Shown here: positions 1 through 5,772 of the stretch, one piece after another
How positions within the stretch are numbered: position 1 is the stretch's first letter
How the letters are laid out: every line of letters starts with the position of its first letter
Source: Kiloniellales bacterium
GTDB lineage: Bacteria; Pseudomonadota; Alphaproteobacteria; Kiloniellales; JAKSDN01
Assembly: GCA_022360075.1 (NCBI GenBank)
Contig: JAKSDN010001202.1
Location: forward strand, 1-5,772
DNA: 5,772 bases
Reading direction: 5' to 3'
Translations under genes and position numbers: made by a program
The notes under the pieces: model-generated
What the model saw: the letters and a program-made list of their open reading frames with translations, nothing else
Told to the model about the DNA's origin: nothing
The model's database searches: none

Positions 1-2
1 CC

Positions 3-467
3 CTATCCCCTCGCCCGCATAAGCCTGGCCTTCTGGCGCTGCCAGTCGCGCTTCTTCTCGGTCTCGCGCTTGTCGATCTGGCGCTTGCCGCGGGCCAGGC
101 CGAGCTCGACCTTGGCGATGCCGCGCGGCGAGAAATAGAGGCTGAGCGGCACCAGGGTGTAGCCCTCGCGCTGGACCTGGCCCAGAAGGCGGTTGCGCTC
201 GCGGCGCTTGACCAGGATCTTGCGCGGCCGTTTCGGGGCGTGGTTGAACTGATTGGCCGGGGCGTATTCCGGGATATGGGCGTTGAGCAGATAGAGCTCG
301 CCGCCCTCCTCGCGGGCATAGGCCTCGCCGATCGAGGCGCGGCCGGCGCGCAGCGACTTCACCTCGCTGCCGAGCAATACCAAGCCGGCCTCGAAGGTCT
401 CTTCGATCAGATAGTTGTGGCGCGCCTTGCGATTCTGGGCGACCAGCGTGCGAGCGCCCGCAGCCAT
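3..467 (-). CDS. smpB: SsrA-binding protein SmpB (tmRNA cofactor)
   Basis: SmpB binds the tRNA-like domain of tmRNA (SsrA) and brings it to stalled ribosomes for trans-translation, which tags the unfinished protein for degradation; it acts in the cytoplasm. The 154-residue product has the family length and its conserved blocks in order: RKARHNY (13-19), [10 protein letters not shown] (33-42), NAHI (62-65), [12 protein letters not shown] (101-112), GKRQIDKRE (127-135) and a basic C-terminal tail (136-154). In the known structures that tail enters the decoding/mRNA channel. The gene is complete, with a TAG stop at 5-3. It lies 19 bases after dapA on the same strand and is probably translated from the dapA mRNA. 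The bases before the ATG read CCACTTCCTGTC and contain no purine-rich ribosome binding site, so start choice rests on alignment with the family; coupling to dapA translation is an inference. Identification is very secure. Confidence 0.97.
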   Translation of the reverse strand: MAAGARTLVAQNRKARHNYLIEETFEAGLVLLGSEVKSLRAGRASIGEAYAREEGGELYLLNAHIPEYAPANQFNHAPKRPRKILVKRRERNRLLGQVQREGYTLVPLSLYFSPRGIAKVELGLARGKRQIDKRETEKKRDWQRQKARLMRARG

Positions 468-486
468 GACAGGAAGTGGACCGTGA

Positions 487-1374
487 TCAGTTGATCAGGC
501 CGGCGTGCACCATGGCTGCACGGACTTGGGTCTCGGTGTCGGCGCTCACCGGCACCACCGGCAAACGCACCCTGTTCTCGCAGAGGCCGAGCAGGCTCGC
601 CGCGAATTTCACGCCGGCCGGACTGGATTCGACGAACAGCGCCTTGTGCAGCGGCATCAGGCGCTCGTTGATCCGCTGCGCCGTCTCGATGTCGCCGCGC
701 TGCCAGGCCTCGTGCAAGTCGGCGCAGGCACGCGGGGCAACATTGGCAGTCACCGAGATGCAGCCGTGGCCGCCCTGGGCCAGGAAGCCGATCATGGTGG
801 CGTCCTCGCCGCTCATCTGCACGAAGTCAGACCCGATCGCATTGCGGGTCAGGCTCGGGCGGGCGAGATCGGCCGTGGCATCCTTGACGCCGACGATGTT
901 CGGCAGCTCGGCCAACCGGGCCATGGTATCGACGCTCATGTCGACGATGCTGCGGCCGGGGATGTTGTAGATCAGGATCGGGATCTCGACCGCGTCGTGG
1001 ATCGCCTTGTAGTGCTGATAGAGGCCCTCCTGAGTCGGCTTGTTGTAGTAGGGCGCGACGATCAGGGCAGCATCGGCGCCGCACTCCTTGGCGTGCCGGG
1101 TCAGGAGGATCGCCTCCTCGGTGTTATTCGACCCGGTGCCGGCCACCACCGGCACCCGGCCCGCGGCGACCTCGACGCAGAGCGCGGTGACGCGCATGTC
1201 TTCCTCGTGGCTCAGAGTCGGCGATTCGCCCGTGGTGCCGCAGGGCACGAGCCCATGGCTGCCCTGGGCGACCTGCCACTCGACCAGGTCCTGGAAGGCT
1301 TTCTCGTCCACCTTGCCGTTGGCGAAGGGCGTGATGAGCGCAGGAAATGAGCCTTCGAACCTCGGGCGGGACAT
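487..1374 (-). CDS. dapA: 4-hydroxy-tetrahydrodipicolinate synthase DapA
   Basis: DapA condenses pyruvate with L-aspartate semialdehyde, the committed step to meso-diaminopimelate (peptidoglycan) and lysine; it is a cytosolic class I aldolase, normally a tetramer. The 295-residue product matches family length. By alignment from memory with the E. coli enzyme (window number = E. coli + 3): Schiff-base K164 in GVKDAT, Y136 and R141 in IYNIPGR, the GTTGES loop at 46-51 with T47 and T48, and Y109-Y110 in [14 protein letters not shown], whose second tyrosine reaches into the neighbouring subunit. All catalytic residues are present. Lysine-site positions are S51, P52, H56, D59, N83, E87 and Y109; D59 replaces E. 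coli H56. The ATG at 1374 is preceded, 6 bases upstream, by GGGGG, a wobble match to anti-SD. smpB follows 19 bases downstream and slt is divergent. The leader carries two inverted repeats (separate entries). Confidence 0.97.
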   Translation of the reverse strand: MSRPRFEGSFPALITPFANGKVDEKAFQDLVEWQVAQGSHGLVPCGTTGESPTLSHEEDMRVTALCVEVAAGRVPVVAGTGSNNTEEAILLTRHAKECGADAALIVAPYYNKPTQEGLYQHYKAIHDAVEIPILIYNIPGRSIVDMSVDTMARLAELPNIVGVKDATADLARPSLTRNAIGSDFVQMSGEDATMIGFLAQGGHGCISVTANVAPRACADLHEAWQRGDIETAQRINERLMPLHKALFVESSPAGVKFAASLLGLCENRVRLPVVPVSADTETQVRAAMVHAGLIN

Positions 1375-1375
1375 G

Positions 1376-1392
1376 ATTAACCCCCGGTTAAT
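1376..1392 (-). promoter_or_regulatory. Inverted repeat over the dapA ribosome binding site
   Basis: A perfect inverted repeat with 7-base arms: ATTAACC and GGTTAAT around a 3-base centre, ending one base before the dapA ATG. Read on the dapA strand it is ATTAACCGGGGGTTAAT. The GGGGG that best fits a ribosome binding site lies in the loop and the start of the 3' arm. It could be an operator for a dimeric repressor, or an RNA hairpin limiting access to the start. The sequence symmetry is direct observation; either function is inference. The arms are AT-rich, unlike the surroundings, so the repeat is not simply a product of high GC. Confidence 0.45.
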
Positions 1393-1418
1393 TCAACATT
1401 AATTGGTCATGGTGTGTA

Positions 1419-1441
1419 TTGCCGCACAGGCGCTGCGGCAA
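1419..1441. repeat. 8-base inverted repeat in the dapA leader, possible operator
   Basis: TTGCCGCA (1419-1426) and TGCGGCAA (1434-1441) form a perfect inverted repeat around a 7-base centre, CAGGCGC. The 15-base centre-to-centre spacing suits a dimeric regulator binding adjacent major grooves. It lies immediately downstream of the candidate dapA -10 box, roughly where transcription would begin, so it could be an operator or a hairpin at the 5' end of the mRNA. No T-run follows on either strand, so it does not look like an intrinsic terminator. I do not recognise the motif as the site of a known regulator. Confidence 0.45.
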
Positions 1442-1450
1442 AACCGTTCG

Positions 1451-1479
1451 ACCATAGCCTTTGGGCTGGAACGGGGCAA
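1451..1479 (-). promoter_or_regulatory. Candidate sigma70-type promoter for dapA-smpB
   Basis: On the minus strand, a -35 box TTGCCC (1479-1474, 4 of 6 consensus bases) is followed after exactly 17 bases by a -10 box TATGGT (1456-1451, 4 of 6). Transcription would start near 1443-1445, giving a leader of about 70 bases containing both inverted repeats described above. The arms CCGTTC (1444-1449) and GAACGG (1469-1474) form a further 6-base inverted repeat bracketing the -10 box and the spacer. Both boxes are weak, so this is a candidate only; the AT-rich bases nearer dapA could hold another promoter. Confidence 0.35.
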
Positions 1480-1528
1480 GGCTGGCCACCACTTGGTAAG
1501 CGGGCCTAGGCCTTGGCCGAGACCAGCG

Positions 1529-1557
1529 TTGTCGCCCGCGCGGCGCCGGCCTATGGT
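1529..1557 (+). promoter_or_regulatory. Candidate sigma70-type promoter for slt
   Basis: A -35 box TTGTCG (1529-1534, 4 of 6) and a -10 box TATGGT (1552-1557, 4 of 6) are separated by exactly 17 bases, putting the transcript start near 1564 and leaving a leader of about 40 bases. The -10 hexamer is identical to the one proposed for dapA on the other strand. GC-rich arms CGCCGG (1544-1549) and CCGGCG (1558-1563) flank the -10 box symmetrically, but in sequence this GC-rich that symmetry may be chance. Confidence 0.38.
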
Positions 1558-1590
1558 CCGGCGGCGCGGTAGGATCGATACAACGAAGGC

Positions 1591-1594
1591 GGAG
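1591..1594 (+). promoter_or_regulatory. Ribosome binding site that decides the slt start
   Basis: GGAG, within the purine-rich AAGGCGGAG at 1586-1594, is the only Shine-Dalgarno-like run before slt. It leaves 8 bases to the TTG at 1603 and 11 bases to the GTG at 1606. The 8-base spacing is closer to the usual optimum, so TTG is preferred, although GTG is generally the more common start. The choice changes the protein by a single residue. Confidence 0.5.
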
Positions 1595-1602
1595 CCTCTG
1601 TC

Positions 1603-3591
1603 TTGGTGGCCAGACTTGGCCTGATCATCCTCCTGGCGTTCTCGGCGGCCGTGACGCTCGCGGCGCCAACGGAGCTCCGCGCCGCGGACCCAGTGCTCTC
1701 CAAGCAGGACCGCGAGCACTACAAGAACGCCTTCCTGCACTATGGCAAGAAGCGTTACCGCGATGCCGTGCTGCACGCCAAGCGCGCGCGCAACCAGATC
1801 CCGGCCAAGGCCGTGCGCTGGCTCGTGCTGACCAGCCGCGATTCCGATCCGAGCTTCAAGGAGGCGCGGGCCTTCCTCGAGCAGAACCCGCTTTGGCCGC
1901 GCCAGAAAGCCCTGCGGGCGGCGGTCGAGCGCTCGATGCCCTGGAGCCTGCCCGATGCCGAGATCCTCGAGTGGTTCGCGCAGCGGCCACCGGTCTCGGT
2001 CGAGGGCGCCATGAAGCTCGCGGGCGCCCTCGTGCGGGCGGGACAGCGGGAAGAGGCGATCGCCCTCATTCGCGAGACTTGGCGCGAAGGCGACTTCGAC
2101 CGCGAGCAGGAGAAGAATTTCCACAAGCGCTATCGCAAACACCTGACGCGGCAAGACCACATCGCGCGTCTGGACAACCTGCTGTGGCGCCGCGGCACCC
2201 ACATCGCCCGACGCCAGGCCCGGCGTATCGGTGGCGGCTATCCGGCTTTGGCCGAGGCCCGGATCCTGCTGGCCTACCGCAAGCCTGGAGTCGACAGCGC
2301 GCTGCGGCGCGTGCCCAAGGATCTGCGCCGCGATCCGGGCCTGCTCTTCGACCGGGCGAGCTGGCGCCGCAAGAAGGGCCGGGCCGACGGCGTGATCGAG
2401 ATCCTCCGGCCGCTGGGCGCCGATCAACCGCGACCCCAGCGCTGGTGGTCGCTGCGCGCCTGGGCGGCGCGCGAGGCGATGGAGGATCGGCGCTACAAGG
2501 TCGCCTACCAGATCGCCCGCCGCCATGGACTCGAGTCCGGCTCCGCCTTCGCGGAGGCGGAGTGGCTGGCCGGCTGGGTCGCCTATCGCTTTCTCAAGGA
2601 TCCCAAGCGCGCCTACCGGCACTTCACACGCCTCTACTACGGCTCGGTGAGCCCGATCAGCCGCGGGCGCGGCGGCTATTGGGCCGGCCTCGCGGCCGCG
2701 GCCGCCGGAAACGCCGATTGGTCCACGCGCTGGTACAAGGCCGCGGCCGCTCACGCGACCAGCTTCTACGGACAGCTCGCGGCCGCCCGCCTCGGCCGGC
2801 CGGTGGTCCAGGCGCCGGAGGACCCGGGAACGCCCAGCACTGACGAACGGGCGCGCTTCGCCCGCCAGGAGCTGGCCCAGGTCGCGGCCCACCTGGGCTC
2901 CTTGGGCAAGCGCGACACGCAGCGGCTGATTCTGTCCCACCTCGGCGACCTGGCCGAAAGCCCCGAGGAATACGTACTGGCCGCAGAGCTGGCCAAGGCC
3001 CAGGGGCGGCCCGACGTCGCGATCCGAATCGCCAAGAAGGCGCGCAGTAAGGAAATCCTGTTACGCGAACAGCTCTTCCCCCTGCCCTTCAAGCCGGACA
3101 GCGACCTCGTTGAGCCCGCCCTGGTGCTTGCCGTGACGCGTCAGGAAAGCCAGTTCGACACACGGGCCGTCAGCCCCGCCGGCGCGCGCGGCCTGATGCA
3201 GCTCATGCCGGCGACCGCGAAGAAGGTCGCGAAGCGGGCCAAGGCCCCCTACAGCAAGTCCCGCCTGACCCGCGACCCCGACTACAACATCCACCTCGGC
3301 TCGCGCTATCTGGCCTCGCTGCTCGATCGCTATGGCGGCAACCACATCCTGGCGCTCGCCGCCTACAACGCGGGCCCGTCGCGGGTCCGGCGCTGGATCG
3401 CAGCGCACGGCGATCCGCGCAAGCCCGAGATCGACGCGGTGAACTGGATCGAGCGCATCCCCTTCAGCGAAACCCGCAACTACGTGATGCGCGTGCTCGA
3501 GAGCCTCGTCGTCTATCGGCAGAGACTCAACACCGGGATCGTGAAGCTGCCACTGGAACTGGCCACCGCGGACGCCGCCAGCATGCAGTGA
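1603..3591 (+). CDS. slt: Exported Slt70-type soluble lytic murein transglycosylase
   Basis: This enzyme cleaves the MurNAc-GlcNAc bond of peptidoglycan without hydrolysis, leaving 1,6-anhydroMurNAc ends, in the periplasm. The 662-residue product begins with a signal peptide: MVAR, a hydrophobic run at about 5-21, and a likely cleavage around 20-28 (for example LRA|AD). Residues about 30-480 are an Ala/Arg-rich helical-repeat region, as in the doughnut-shaped U and L domains of Slt70. The C-terminal GH23 domain, about 500-645, has every family 1A motif: catalytic E515 in RQESQFD, GLMQLMPATA (530-539), AYNAGP (587-592) and IPFSETRNYV (619-628). There is no lipobox cysteine, so it should be soluble rather than a lipoprotein. 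Length is close to E. coli Slt70 (about 645). It is divergent from dapA, whose product feeds peptidoglycan precursor synthesis. The start is TTG at 1603 or GTG at 1606. Family assignment is secure; the exact orthologue name is slightly less so. Confidence 0.93.
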   Translation: MVARLGLIILLAFSAAVTLAAPTELRAADPVLSKQDREHYKNAFLHYGKKRYRDAVLHAKRARNQIPAKAVRWLVLTSRDSDPSFKEARAFLEQNPLWPRQKALRAAVERSMPWSLPDAEILEWFAQRPPVSVEGAMKLAGALVRAGQREEAIALIRETWREGDFDREQEKNFHKRYRKHLTRQDHIARLDNLLWRRGTHIARRQARRIGGGYPALAEARILLAYRKPGVDSALRRVPKDLRRDPGLLFDRASWRRKKGRADGVIEILRPLGADQPRPQRWWSLRAWAAREAMEDRRYKVAYQIARRHGLESGSAFAEAEWLAGWVAYRFLKDPKRAYRHFTRLYYGSVSPISRGRGGYWAGLAAAAAGNADWSTRWYKAAAAHATSFYGQLAAARLGRPVVQAPEDPGTPSTDERARFARQELAQVAAHLGSLGKRDTQRLILSHLGDLAESPEEYVLAAELAKAQGRPDVAIRIAKKARSKEILLREQLFPLPFKPDSDLVEPALVLAVTRQESQFDTRAVSPAGARGLMQLMPATAKKVAKRAKAPYSKSRLTRDPDYNIHLGSRYLASLLDRYGGNHILALAAYNAGPSRVRRWIAAHGDPRKPEIDAVNWIERIPFSETRNYVMRVLESLVVYRQRLNTGIVKLPLELATADAASMQ

Positions 3592-3630
3592 GCGGTGGCC
3601 TCGGCCCGGCGCTTGGGCTAAACAAATCCC

Positions 3631-4317
3631 ATGGCAGATCCGGCTCTGCAGGCGACCAAGGCCTGCGTCTTCGACGCTTACGGAACGCTCTTCGACGTCC
3701 ACGCGGCGGTGGCGCGCGGCGGCGCATCCCTCGGCGAGCGTGCCGACGCCGTCTCGGCGCTCTGGCGCCAGAAGCAGCTCGAGTACACCTGGCTGCGCAG
3801 CCTGATGCGCGCCCATGTCGATTTCTGGCAGGTCACGGGCGACGCGCTCGACTATGCCTTGGCGTCGCACGGCGTCGAGGACGCGGCGCTGAAAGATAAC
3901 CTGATGGCGCTCTATCGGACGCTCGACGCCTATCCGGATGTCACCGATTGCCTCACCGCGCTGCGCCGGCACGGCAAACAAACGGCGATCCTGTCGAACG
4001 GAGCGCCGGAGATGCTGAACGCGGCCGTCGCATCGGCCGGGATCGCCGAGCTGCTCGACGAAGTGCTGTCGATCGAATCGGTCGGCATCTACAAGCCCGA
4101 CCCGAAGGTCTATCAACTGGCCGTCGACCGCCTCGGGGTCAAAGCCGAGGAGATCTGCTTCGTCTCCAACAACGCGTGGGATTCCGCCGCCGCGGCCCAC
4201 TTCGGCTTCAAGGTCGCCCGCCTCAACCGCTTCGGCATGCCGCAGGAGCGACTGCCCGGCGATCCGGTCGCGGAGATGAAAGGCCTGGCCGAGCTCACCG
4301 CGCTTCTCGGCCTCTGA
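3631..4317 (+). CDS. HAD-superfamily (S)-2-haloacid dehalogenase, type II
   Basis: Enzymes of this family hydrolyse (S)-2-haloacids to (R)-2-hydroxyacids through an aspartyl-ester intermediate; they are cytosolic. The 228-residue product has the family length. By alignment from memory with Pseudomonas L-DEX YL, all nine residues described as essential are present: nucleophile D15 and T19 in FDAYGTLFD, R46, S122 in ILSNG, K155 and Y161 in YKPDPKVYQ, and S179, N181 and D184 in VSNNAWD. W183 of the substrate pocket is also present. The retained R46 and SNNAWD loop favour a true dehalogenase over a HAD phosphatase. The true substrate is unknown, and many such genes sit in organisms not known to use haloacids. 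It lies 39 bases after slt and 17 before the next gene. The leader before the ATG (TAAACAAATCCC) is A-rich without a clear ribosome binding site. The start fits the family's N-terminus. Confidence 0.9.
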   Translation: MADPALQATKACVFDAYGTLFDVHAAVARGGASLGERADAVSALWRQKQLEYTWLRSLMRAHVDFWQVTGDALDYALASHGVEDAALKDNLMALYRTLDAYPDVTDCLTALRRHGKQTAILSNGAPEMLNAAVASAGIAELLDEVLSIESVGIYKPDPKVYQLAVDRLGVKAEEICFVSNNAWDSAAAAHFGFKVARLNRFGMPQERLPGDPVAEMKGLAELTALLGL

Positions 4318-4334
4318 ATAAAGCAAATACGCCC

Positions 4335-5219
4335 ATGACTTCGGCCGCCTGCCTTCCGGACGGCTTCCGCGACGGCACCATGACCGCGCAGGACGGGCTG
4401 CGTCTCCATTTCCGAGACTACGGCGATCCCTTGGCGAATACCGTGCCGCTGCTGTGCCTCAGCGGTCTAACCCGCAACGCCGGGGACTTCCACGCCCTGG
4501 CTCGTCGGCAGGCCGCCCGGCGACGCGTGCTGTGCCCGGACTACCGCGGCCGCGGACGCTCCGCCTACGACCCCGACTGGCGCAACTACCAGCCGCGGGT
4601 CTATCTGCGCGACGTTCTGCATCTGCTGGCCGCGGCCAACCTGGAAAAGGTCGTGGTCTGCGGCACCTCGCTCGGCGCTTTCCTGGCCATGGGCATGGCC
4701 GTGGTCGCGCCGACCGCTCTGGCCGGCGTCATCCTCAACGATGCCGGGCCGCAGGTCGAGCGCGCCGGCCTGGGATCGATCCTCGACTACGTCGGACGCG
4801 AGCGGCGCCTTCCCGATTGGGCGAGCGCCGTCGAGCACGTCAAGCAGCAGTATCCCGAGCTCGGCTACAGCGACGAGGCGGATTGGCGCGCCTTCGCCCG
4901 GTCTACGTTCCGCGAGAGCGAGAGCGGAGAGCTCGTCGTCAACTGGGATGTCAGGATCGCCAAGACGCTGACCTCCGAGGTCCCGGACCTTTGGCCGCTG
5001 TTTCGCGCGCTGCGCTCGATCCCGACGCTTGCCCTGCGGGGCGAGCGATCGAGCTTGCTGTCGTCGGCGACCTTCGATCGAATGGCGCAAGAGCATCCGG
5101 ATCTCAGCCGCGTCACGGTCCCGGGCGTCGGCCATGCCCCTTCCCTCACCGAGCCGGAGGCCGCGCGTGCCATCGACGAGTTCCTTGCCCCCATCGACCA
5201 GCGTCATGGAGAAGGCTGA
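4335..5219 (+). CDS. Alpha/beta hydrolase, substrate unknown
   Basis: A 294-residue alpha/beta-hydrolase-fold protein, probably a cytosolic esterase or C-C/C-O hydrolase; the sequence does not fix a substrate. Order of landmarks: LCLSGLTRN (40-48) as oxyanion-hole strand and loop, PDYRGRGRS (68-76), nucleophile S112 in CGTSLG, ILNDAGPQ (133-140), a helical cap at about 145-215, then TLALRGERSSLLS (231-243) and H267 in GVGHAP. Close relatives, as I recall them, carry Asp in the RGExSDLLS turn as catalytic acid; here that position is S240. D136 after the preceding strand is a possible substitute acid. There is no signal peptide. The ATG at 4335 follows the dehalogenase stop by 17 bases with no strong ribosome binding site (TAAAGCAAATACGCCC). 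A second in-frame ATG at 4380 would remove 15 residues before the first strand. The 3' end overlaps the next gene by 14 bases. Fold certain, activity uncertain. Confidence 0.88.
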   Translation: MTSAACLPDGFRDGTMTAQDGLRLHFRDYGDPLANTVPLLCLSGLTRNAGDFHALARRQAARRRVLCPDYRGRGRSAYDPDWRNYQPRVYLRDVLHLLAAANLEKVVVCGTSLGAFLAMGMAVVAPTALAGVILNDAGPQVERAGLGSILDYVGRERRLPDWASAVEHVKQQYPELGYSDEADWRAFARSTFRESESGELVVNWDVRIAKTLTSEVPDLWPLFRALRSIPTLALRGERSSLLSSATFDRMAQEHPDLSRVTVPGVGHAPSLTEPEAARAIDEFLAPIDQRHGEG

Positions 5220-5772
5220 AGCGCCGCGTTTCGCCGATGTCGAAGCGGCGGCCGAGCGCCTCGGCGGTCACGCCGTCGTTACGCCCTTGCTGGAATCCCC
5301 GGCGCTAAACGCCTTGACGGGCGGGCGAATTCTCTTGAAGGCGGAGACTCTGCAGCGCACCGGATCGTTCAAGTTCCGCGGCGCCTACAACAAGATCGGC
5401 CAGCTCACCGACGCGGCGCGCAAGGCCGGAGTCGTCGCCTATTCCTCGGGCAACCACGCCCAGGGCGTGGCCGCCGCGGCCGCCCTGACCGGCACGCCGG
5501 CCACGATCGTCATGCCGGCCGACGCCCCGGCCATCAAGATCGACAACACGCGAGCCTACGGCGCCGAGGTCCTGCTCTACGACCGCTATCGGGAGGAGCG
5601 CGAAGCCGTGGCGCAGCGCCTGCTCGAGGCTCGCGGCGCCACACTCGTCAAGCCCTACGACGATCCCGATATCATAGCCGGTCAAGGCACTTGCGGGCGC
5701 GAGTTGATCCAGCAGGCCAAGGCGCTGGATGCCGAACTCGACGCCTTGCTGATCTGTTGCGGCGGCGGCGGC
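5206..5772 (+). CDS. PLP-dependent threonine/serine dehydratase (5' part, runs off window)
   Basis: Fold-type II PLP enzymes of this family deaminate L-threonine to 2-oxobutyrate (or serine to pyruvate) with release of ammonia; cytosolic. Only the first 189 residues are in the window; single-domain members are about 320-330 residues, so about 60 per cent is visible. Clear landmarks: KAETLQRTGSFKFRGA (45-60) with Schiff-base K56, SSGNHAQG (80-87), GQGTCGRE (159-166), and CGGGG at the window edge (185-189), the start of the phosphate-binding glycine loop. The frame is open throughout with no disruption. The ATG at 5206 overlaps the hydrolase end by 14 bases in a different frame, which suggests translational coupling; no good ribosome binding site is seen. 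Whether it is catabolic threonine dehydratase, biosynthetic IlvA (extra C-terminal domain), serine racemase, hydroxyaspartate dehydratase or an EutB-like enzyme cannot be told without the C-terminus. Confidence 0.92.
   Translation, partial: MEKAEAPRFADVEAAAERLGGHAVVTPLLESPALNALTGGRILLKAETLQRTGSFKFRGAYNKIGQLTDAARKAGVVAYSSGNHAQGVAAAAALTGTPATIVMPADAPAIKIDNTRAYGAEVLLYDRYREEREAVAQRLLEARGATLVKPYDDPDIIAGQGTCGRELIQQAKALDAELDALLICCGGGG

Noticed and set aside
505..1350. 281-codon plus-strand open frame opposite dapA
   Set aside because: It mirrors dapA codon by codon, has His/Asp/Arg-biased composition and no family motif, and the opposite strand carries an intact DapA.
1375..1445. Lysine riboswitch upstream of dapA
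   Set aside because: The leader is about 70 bases, far shorter than the lysine riboswitch aptamer, and I see none of its multi-helix junction elements.
1403..1624. Short plus-strand open frame of 73 codons in the dapA-slt gap
   Set aside because: It overlaps the inverted repeats and both promoter candidates, has no ribosome binding site and an arginine/proline-rich composition, and runs into the start of slt.
2692..2786. GCGGCCGC occurring three times within 95 bases of slt
   Set aside because: Each copy sits in alanine-rich coding sequence (GCG/GCC codons), so codon bias and composition explain it.
1399..2940. Long open frame on the minus strand opposite slt (513 codons), with another at 3061-4326 opposite the dehalogenase
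   Set aside because: Both are antisense to convincingly identified genes, are rich in Arg/Ala/Gly low-complexity sequence and have no recognisable domain. Long antisense frames are expected in GC-rich coding DNA.
3592..3630. Possible terminator between slt and the dehalogenase (GCCC...GGGC)
   Set aside because: The arms are only 4 bases and no T-run follows; the gap is too poor in structure to call.
3948..4334. Upstream in-frame extension of the alpha/beta hydrolase across the dehalogenase gene
   Set aside because: The added residues are Arg/Ala-rich shadow sequence inside a well-supported gene; hydrolase similarity begins only after the ATG at 4335.

Overview
This window looks like ordinary chromosomal sequence from a GC-rich Gram-negative bacterium, most likely an alphaproteobacterium (perhaps a Rhodospirillales-type lineage). 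The reasons are the high GC in every gene, the dapA-smpB pairing beside a divergent soluble lytic transglycosylase (an order I recall from alphaproteobacteria), and the character of the proteins. The lineage is inferred from memory, with no search. I found no rRNA, tRNA, CRISPR array, insertion sequence, phage gene or integration scar.

Left part, minus strand (3-1374): dapA (first enzyme of the lysine/diaminopimelate branch) followed after 19 bases by smpB (the tmRNA partner in ribosome rescue). They are probably co-transcribed from right to left.

Middle (1375-1602): a 228-base divergent intergenic region, the only long non-coding stretch and the only place with locally AT-rich sequence. It holds a candidate sigma70-type promoter on each strand, both with a TATGGT -10 box and a 17-base spacer, plus two perfect inverted repeats on the dapA side. 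One of these repeats spans the presumed dapA ribosome binding site.

Right part, plus strand (1603-5772): an exported Slt70-type lytic transglycosylase, then an L-2-haloacid dehalogenase-like HAD hydrolase, an alpha/beta hydrolase, and the first 189 codons of a PLP-dependent threonine/serine dehydratase that runs off the window. Gaps of 39 and 17 bases and a 14-base overlap suggest one transcription unit, or a promoterless extension of the slt transcript. The last three genes look like small-molecule catabolic enzymes, but nothing here ties them to one pathway.

Taken together: cell-wall precursor supply (dapA) and cell-wall turnover (slt) share a divergent control region, smpB is a translation quality-control passenger, and the hydrolase/dehydratase genes are an accessory metabolic tail. 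No new multi-gene system is supported. The points most worth checking are the inverted repeats in the dapA leader, the serine at the usual catalytic-acid position of the alpha/beta hydrolase, and the aspartate at a lysine-feedback position of DapA.
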